This document shows positions 60,183-64,000 of a stretch of 64,000 nucleotides of DNA, piece after piece (positions within the stretch are counted from its first letter, which is position 1; every line of letters begins with the position of its first letter). The DNA is from Palsa-189 sp963803735 (lineage in GTDB: Bacteria > Acidobacteriota > Terriglobia > Acidiferrales > UBA7541), in the NCBI GenBank assembly GCA_963803735.1, contig CAWDNV010000001.1:434001-498000 (forward strand), written 5' to 3'. The translations under genes were made by a program, and so were the position numbers. The notes under the pieces were generated by a model. That model searched no databases and was not told where the DNA came from. It worked only from the letters and a program-made list of their open reading frames with translations.

Positions 60183-60632
60183 ATGATCCTAAATCGCCAG
60201 CGCCGCATACCATTAGCTGTAGGCCCATTGACCAGCTTCTGCGAACAAGTGCGGCACGAATTGGGTTTCCCTGAAGAAAGCGTCACCGTGTGTTTCGTAA
60301 GCGATCCGGCGATTGCTCGGATGAATCGGAAATTTAGAGGCAAACAGGGGCCAACTGACGTGCTTTCGTTTCCCGCACACCGATCGAGAGCTCGGGGGGG
60401 GCGTTTGCTGCAGAGAAGACAGACCAGGTCGGGTCATTATGTCGGAGATATTGTCATCTCACCTGAGACCGCACGGCGATATGCGCGGCGCCGCTCGCAC
60501 GGACTGGCCTCGGAGCTCCGGGTGCTGATCCTGCACGGGATGATTCATCTGGCCGGTTTCGATCATGAAAAAGATAGTGGCGAAATGATGCAAATAGAGC
60601 GGCGCCTGCGCCGCCGGCTGGGCCTGCGCTAA
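60183..60632 (+). CDS. ybeY: Endoribonuclease YbeY
   Basis: 149 residues. The zinc-binding signature HGMIHLAGFDH (His118, His122, His128) identifies the single-strand RNase that matures 16S rRNA 3' ends and acts in ribosome quality control. MNRKFRGKQGPTDVLSFP is the other conserved block. Between this and the GDIVIS strand an arginine-rich insertion (RSRARGGRLLQRRQTRSG, residues 67-84) replaces a shorter acidic loop of most homologues; it may increase RNA contact. Stands 15 bp after phoH and two bases before the CorC-like gene. Confidence 0.93.
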   Translation: MILNRQRRIPLAVGPLTSFCEQVRHELGFPEESVTVCFVSDPAIARMNRKFRGKQGPTDVLSFPAHRSRARGGRLLQRRQTRSGHYVGDIVISPETARRYARRRSHGLASELRVLILHGMIHLAGFDHEKDSGEMMQIERRLRRRLGLR

Positions 60633-60634
60633 CT

Positions 60635-61912
60635 ATGTCTGTGCTTGGCTATACGCTGGGCGTGATGGGGCTTTGCCTCATCCTCATCGTATTTTCATTT
60701 ATAGATCGGGTTTACAGGCAGCTGGGCCGGGTCGCCACGGGCACTCTGCGCGCACATGCCGATATATTTGAATCGGAGATCGAGCCGCGATTCAAGCTTG
60801 ACCGGCGCCACGCGAGTCAGGCATTTGCGATCCTGGCGCATCTTTCGCTGGTATCGGTGGCCGTGGAGACGGCACGGGGTGTGCTTCTTTTTGTTCCGGT
60901 CGCTTGGCAGGCGGCCGTTCAGCTAATCGTCTACGTTATAGTGGAAGTGCTGTTTTGCATGCATTTCGTCCCCGAAATACTGATGGCACGCACCAATACG
61001 CGCTGGGTCCAGCCCTTGGTTCCCGCACTACGAGGTGCTTTGATCATCATCTGGCCGCTGCGAGCCGCCCTGGATTTGGCCATTTCCGTAGCTCGCATCT
61101 CTGAAGAGGAATCGCAGCCGGGAACGCAGGCGCAACAAGAAGGGATCGAAGCTTTCGTGGAGGCAGCTCAGGAGGGCGGCATCCTTGGAGGAGACAAGGC
61201 TCAACTGATCGAGCAAGTGGTTGAGTTCAGCGACAAAAGGGTCCTGGAAGTGATGACTCCGCGGCCGGACATCGTCGCGATTCCAGCGAACGCGACCATC
61301 GAGCAGATGAGAAGGTTATTGGTGGAGACAAAGTTCTCACGATTGGTGGTTTATCAGCAAACGCTTGATGACGTTGTAGGCATCGCGCACGTGCAGGATT
61401 TGCTGCAGATTCCGGATAGCGAAGCCAAGCGTCGCACGGTGCGTGAGTTGGTTCGGCCTGCCCTGTTTGTACCCGAAACGAAGCTTGGTTCTGATCTGCT
61501 CAGGGAGATGCGGAGGCAAAATCAGCAGATGGCAATCGTCATTGACGAACACGGAATGGTCGCCGGGGTTGTGACGGTTGAGGACTTGGTGGAAGAGATT
61601 GTCGGCGAGATGGGTAAGGAAGACGATCATATTGCGCCCGATATCGTGCGGGAGAGTGACGGAAGCGTGATTCTGCGCGGAAGCGTTTCTGTCAGTAAGC
61701 TGCAGGAGCTATTCGGGATCGAGTTTGCCGACGAATCGGATCAAGCAGCGACCACCGTTGCGGGGCTGGTCAATCAAATTGCGGGCCACGTCCCTCGTGC
61801 GGGCGAACAACTTAATTACGAGGGCCTGCACTTCGAAGTAGTAGAAGCAAACCAGCGGAAGGTCCTGCGCCTGCGCGTGCGGCCGCGCCTCTTGGCCGCG
61901 CCCGTTTCTTAG
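60635..61912 (+). CDS. Hemolysin/CorC-like membrane protein with CBS pair
   Basis: 425 residues. The N-terminal 165 residues include hydrophobic helices (LGYTLGVMGLCLILIVFSFI, AFAILAHLSLVSVAVE, AVQLIVYVIVEVLFCMHFVP) in place of a standard DUF21 domain. Then follow two CBS domains (VMTPRPDIVAIPANATIEQM and FVPETKLGSDLLREMRRQNQ with VVTVEDLVEEIVGEMG) and a C-terminal CorC_HlyC domain (YEGLHFEVVEANQRKVLRLR). The family is implicated in Mg2+ or Co2+ efflux and resistance. It completes the phoH-ybeY-corC operon. Confidence 0.85.
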   Translation: MSVLGYTLGVMGLCLILIVFSFIDRVYRQLGRVATGTLRAHADIFESEIEPRFKLDRRHASQAFAILAHLSLVSVAVETARGVLLFVPVAWQAAVQLIVYVIVEVLFCMHFVPEILMARTNTRWVQPLVPALRGALIIIWPLRAALDLAISVARISEEESQPGTQAQQEGIEAFVEAAQEGGILGGDKAQLIEQVVEFSDKRVLEVMTPRPDIVAIPANATIEQMRRLLVETKFSRLVVYQQTLDDVVGIAHVQDLLQIPDSEAKRRTVRELVRPALFVPETKLGSDLLREMRRQNQQMAIVIDEHGMVAGVVTVEDLVEEIVGEMGKEDDHIAPDIVRESDGSVILRGSVSVSKLQELFGIEFADESDQAATTVAGLVNQIAGHVPRAGEQLNYEGLHFEVVEANQRKVLRLRVRPRLLAAPVS

Positions 61913-61917
61913 CCTTC

Positions 61918-62625
61918 TCAGCTGACCAGCCGGGCCAATCCAAAAGCGGCGGCCGCCGCAATGCCCCCCGTCACCACGGTTTGAAACGCACCTTTCCATG
62001 GCGATATTCCAGTGAAGCGGCTCTTCACAAAGCCGAACACTGCCAGCGCCAGGATGGTAATCGCCACGGAAAACCTTAGTGCGGAGATCACGTTATCCAG
62101 CGACATGTACGGAGCAAGCGGAATTAACCCTCCCACGACGTACGAGGCGGCGATGGTGATTGCACTCCGATTTGCCCGCCCAGGTTCTGGGGGTTCCAGC
62201 CCCAGTTCGAAGCGCATCATGAAATCAACCCAATTTTTCTGGTTGCCACAGATGGCTTGCACTACCGGCGCCATTTGGGCATCACTCAATCCATATGCCC
62301 GAAAAACCTTGGCTACTTCCTCTGTTTCGACATCGGGCAGTTCCACTGTCTCCCGGATTTCGCGCTCCCGTTCGGAGGCGTAGTGTTCCGAATCCGTTTG
62401 TGCCGCGAGGTAACCGCCAAGGCCCATGGCGATCGAACCGGCTACAATCTCCGCCAGGCCGGCCGTGACAACGAGATGCGTCGCGTTAGCGCTGGCGGCG
62501 ACCGCACCCGATATGCCTGCGGCCAGCGCAAAGGGAACCGTCAGGCCATCGGCCATACCGATGACCACGTCCCGCACGCTGGCGCTTGCCGTGAAATGCG
62601 ACTCCACATGTGGAGTTGAAGGCAT
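61918..62625 (-). CDS. VIT1/CCC1-family transporter
   Basis: 235 residues. Membrane segments are DVVIGMADGLTVPFALAAGI, THLVVTAGLAEIVAGSIAMG, YVVGGLIPLAPYMSLDNVIS, SVAITILALAVFGFVK and FQTVVTGGIAAAAAFGLARL, in the five-helix arrangement of CCC1/VIT1. GMADGLTVPFAL and GSIAMGLGGYLAAQTDSEH are the conserved ion-path and helix-2 motifs, with the cytoplasmic metal-binding linker (ETEEVAKVFRAYGLSDAQMA) between helices 2 and 3. It moves Fe2+ or Mn2+ across the cytoplasmic membrane. It converges on the CorC-like gene and diverges from era. Confidence 0.88.
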   Translation of the reverse strand: MPSTPHVESHFTASASVRDVVIGMADGLTVPFALAAGISGAVAASANATHLVVTAGLAEIVAGSIAMGLGGYLAAQTDSEHYASEREREIRETVELPDVETEEVAKVFRAYGLSDAQMAPVVQAICGNQKNWVDFMMRFELGLEPPEPGRANRSAITIAASYVVGGLIPLAPYMSLDNVISALRFSVAITILALAVFGFVKSRFTGISPWKGAFQTVVTGGIAAAAAFGLARLVS

Positions 62626-62738
62626 GGGTACTCCTGACGTCTACGATTTGAAGGCGCCGAGTGTAACACGGCCATTTGGGGGCGCAGCAGCGAGGAGAGC
62701 ACTGTGCCTTTACCTAGCTTGTAATATGATGATTGATC

Positions 62739-63671
62739 ATGACTTCTACAAAGAGATCATTTCGCTCAGGCTTTGTTGCCGTGCTTGGGCCCGCCAACGC
62801 GGGGAAGTCCACATTCGTAAACCGGCTCGTGGGCCAGAAGGTGGCGATTGTGACGTCGCGCCCGCAAACCACGCGAAACCGGATACTCGGAATCATAAAC
62901 CGTCCGGACGCGCAGGTCGTGCTGATCGACACGCCGGGTATACATCGCGCCAGCACAGCGCTCGGAAAGCAGATGATGGCCGAAGTGACTCAGGCGGTGG
63001 AGGGAATTGACATACTGGCCGTGATGATCGACGCCACCAGCGCATTGACGGCGGGAGACCGCCTCAGTTTCGAGCATGCGAAGCAATTCCGCGGACCGGT
63101 GTTTCTTTTGCTCAACAAGATCGATCGGATCGCAAAGCCGGCATTGCTGCCGCTGATCGAGAGGTACTCGAAAGAATTTGCGCCCACCGAAATCATCCCT
63201 ATTTCCGCTCTTACTGGTAACGGCGTCGACCTTGCGCTCGAAAGGCTCATTGCTCAGCTGCCCGAAGGTGAGCCTTACTTTCCGACGGATCAAGTTACCG
63301 ACCAGCCGGAACGTTTTCTGGCTGCCGAGATCATCCGTGAAAAAGCGATGACCAGCACCAAGCAGGAAGTTCCCCACGCCGTAGCCGTGCTGGTGGAGAG
63401 TTTCGAGGAAAACGAGAAATTGGTGCGAATTCGCGCCATAGTTTCTGTCGAGCGCGAGGGGCAAAAAGGAATCCTGATCGGCCGCGGAGGCGAAAAACTG
63501 AAGGCCATCGGCACGGCGGCGCGCGAGGAATTGGAAGAGATTCTCGGTGTAAAAGTCTTCTTGGAAATTCGAGTTAAAGTCGAACGCGATTGGCGTCAGG
63601 ACCCGCGCCTCGTGCAGCGGCTGGATTGGCGACGCCAGCTCGAGCGCCTCGGAACGAGCGAGAAAAGCTAA
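62739..63671 (+). CDS. era: GTPase Era
   Basis: 310 residues from the ATG at 62739; TTG at 62733 is an alternative. G1 is GPANAGKST (17-25), where most homologues have GRPNVGKST. G2/G3 are QTTRNRILG and LIDTPGIH, G4 is LLNKIDR and G5 ISALTG. The C-terminal KH domain (QKGILIGRGGEKLKAIGTAA, REELEEILGVKVFLEIRVKV) binds the 3' end of 16S rRNA. The protein checkpoints 30S assembly. It converges, with one base between stops, on the sigma-54 regulator. Confidence 0.95.
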   Translation: MTSTKRSFRSGFVAVLGPANAGKSTFVNRLVGQKVAIVTSRPQTTRNRILGIINRPDAQVVLIDTPGIHRASTALGKQMMAEVTQAVEGIDILAVMIDATSALTAGDRLSFEHAKQFRGPVFLLLNKIDRIAKPALLPLIERYSKEFAPTEIIPISALTGNGVDLALERLIAQLPEGEPYFPTDQVTDQPERFLAAEIIREKAMTSTKQEVPHAVAVLVESFEENEKLVRIRAIVSVEREGQKGILIGRGGEKLKAIGTAAREELEEILGVKVFLEIRVKVERDWRQDPRLVQRLDWRRQLERLGTSEKS

Positions 63672-63672
63672 T

Positions 63673-63999
63673 CTACTCTTCAGCCGATATTCCCAAGGAT
63701 TTCATCTTGCGGTAAAGATGGCTGCGCTCCAGGCCCAGAGCCACAGCGGTTCGCGTCATATTCCATTGATTCTCGCTGAGCTTGCGCAAAATGAATTCGC
63801 GCTCATAGGCGCTGCGGGCTTCATGCAAGGTCGCATTTGGTTTTGAAGAGATTGCCGGAAGTCCGCGGAAAAGCTCCGGAGGCAGATGGAGCGGCTCAAT
63901 GCGCGAATGCGGGCAAGTGATCATGAGCCGCTCGATCAAGTTGCGAAGTTCGCGGACGTTGCCCGGCCAACTGTAACGGGCAAGCACGGCGAGAGCGGC
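63673..63999 (-). CDS. Sigma-54-dependent response regulator, C-terminal part (5' end outside window)
   Basis: About 109 codons are visible; the frame runs off the right edge. YSWPGNVRELRNLIERLMIT is the end of the AAA+ (sigma-54 interaction) domain with its R-finger side (WPGNVREL), followed by a linker and a FIS-type helix-turn-helix (SAYEREFILRKLSENQWNMT then RTAVALGLERSHLYRKMKSL). This matches NtrC/AtoC-type regulators. The receiver and most of the ATPase domain are outside, so the stimulus and targets cannot be stated. Confidence 0.88.
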   Translation of the reverse strand, partial: AALAVLARYSWPGNVRELRNLIERLMITCPHSRIEPLHLPPELFRGLPAISSKPNATLHEARSAYEREFILRKLSENQWNMTRTAVALGLERSHLYRKMKSLGISAEE

Positions 64000-64000
64000 A

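Noticed and set aside
1..64000. CRISPR array, prophage, integron, transposase or restriction system
   Set aside because: No regularly spaced repeats, integrase, transposase, terminase or methylase/endonuclease genes are recognisable in either strand.

Overview
The window looks like a chromosomal segment of an Acidobacteriota bacterium, most likely class Terriglobia, and probably from a metagenome-assembled genome. This rests on protein families typical of that group (DUF6152, the secreted TPR protein with an AHALHMPSHI motif, DUF4159, the HELKT(S/A)V-type histidine kinase, an E/H-type efflux operon), a GC content that reads in the high 50s, and the arrangement of housekeeping genes. The assignment is inferred from memory of families, not from a search. 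I see no tRNA, rRNA, CRISPR array, insertion sequence or prophage.

Left part (1-25.9 kb) is an accessory and metabolic region: the end of a carboxymuconolactone-decarboxylase-like gene; secreted proteins of unknown function (DUF6152 and partner, an HEEGH putative metalloprotein); an orphan NMT1-like binding protein; a Tat-exported molybdopterin oxidoreductase with its cytochrome b; a dehydrogenase plus 6-oxocamphor-hydrolase-like crotonase; a cytochrome c followed by two DM13-domain proteins; an ECF sigma/anti-sigma pair; a Tat-exported amidase; glycogen branching enzyme GlgB; a secreted TPR protein; an O-methyltransferase; a divergent gentisate dioxygenase / fumarylpyruvate hydrolase pair; a multicopper oxidase; DUF4159; and a run of three exported thiol-redox proteins (TlpA-like, orphan DsbD N-terminal domain, redoxin).

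Middle part (25.9-38.5 kb) holds an OmpR-type response regulator, a sensor kinase and a tripartite RND efflux operon (outer-membrane factor, adaptor, pump). Four of these five genes are broken by single-base frameshifts: about nine indels between 26.4 and 32.3 kb, while nearly everything else in the window is intact. Then come a YncE-like beta-propeller, a 17-bp hairpin, a degenerate secreted protein, an XRE regulator and a geranylgeranyl-reductase-like flavoprotein.

Right part (38.7-64 kb) is mostly housekeeping in compact plus-strand operons with ATGA/TAATG overlaps: rfaE2-mfd-peptidyl-prolyl isomerase-YhaM-like nuclease-BlaI-dusB; rsmI, fmdB-like, galU; tsaD; carD divergent from tsaB-rimI-DUF465-psd-pssA-Asd-like-lptE-holA; rpsT; TPM protein, nucleotidyltransferase-like protein, LemA; phoH-ybeY-CorC/HlyC; a VIT1-like transporter; era; and the C-terminal end of a sigma-54-dependent regulator. 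The most interesting items are the clustered indels, the cytochrome c/DM13/Met-repeat operon, an aspartate-semialdehyde-dehydrogenase-like protein that has lost its catalytic Cys next to lptE, the orphan nDsbD redox trio, and several short leader ORFs or repeats at translation starts and promoters. I did not find one clearly new multi-gene defence or mobile system.
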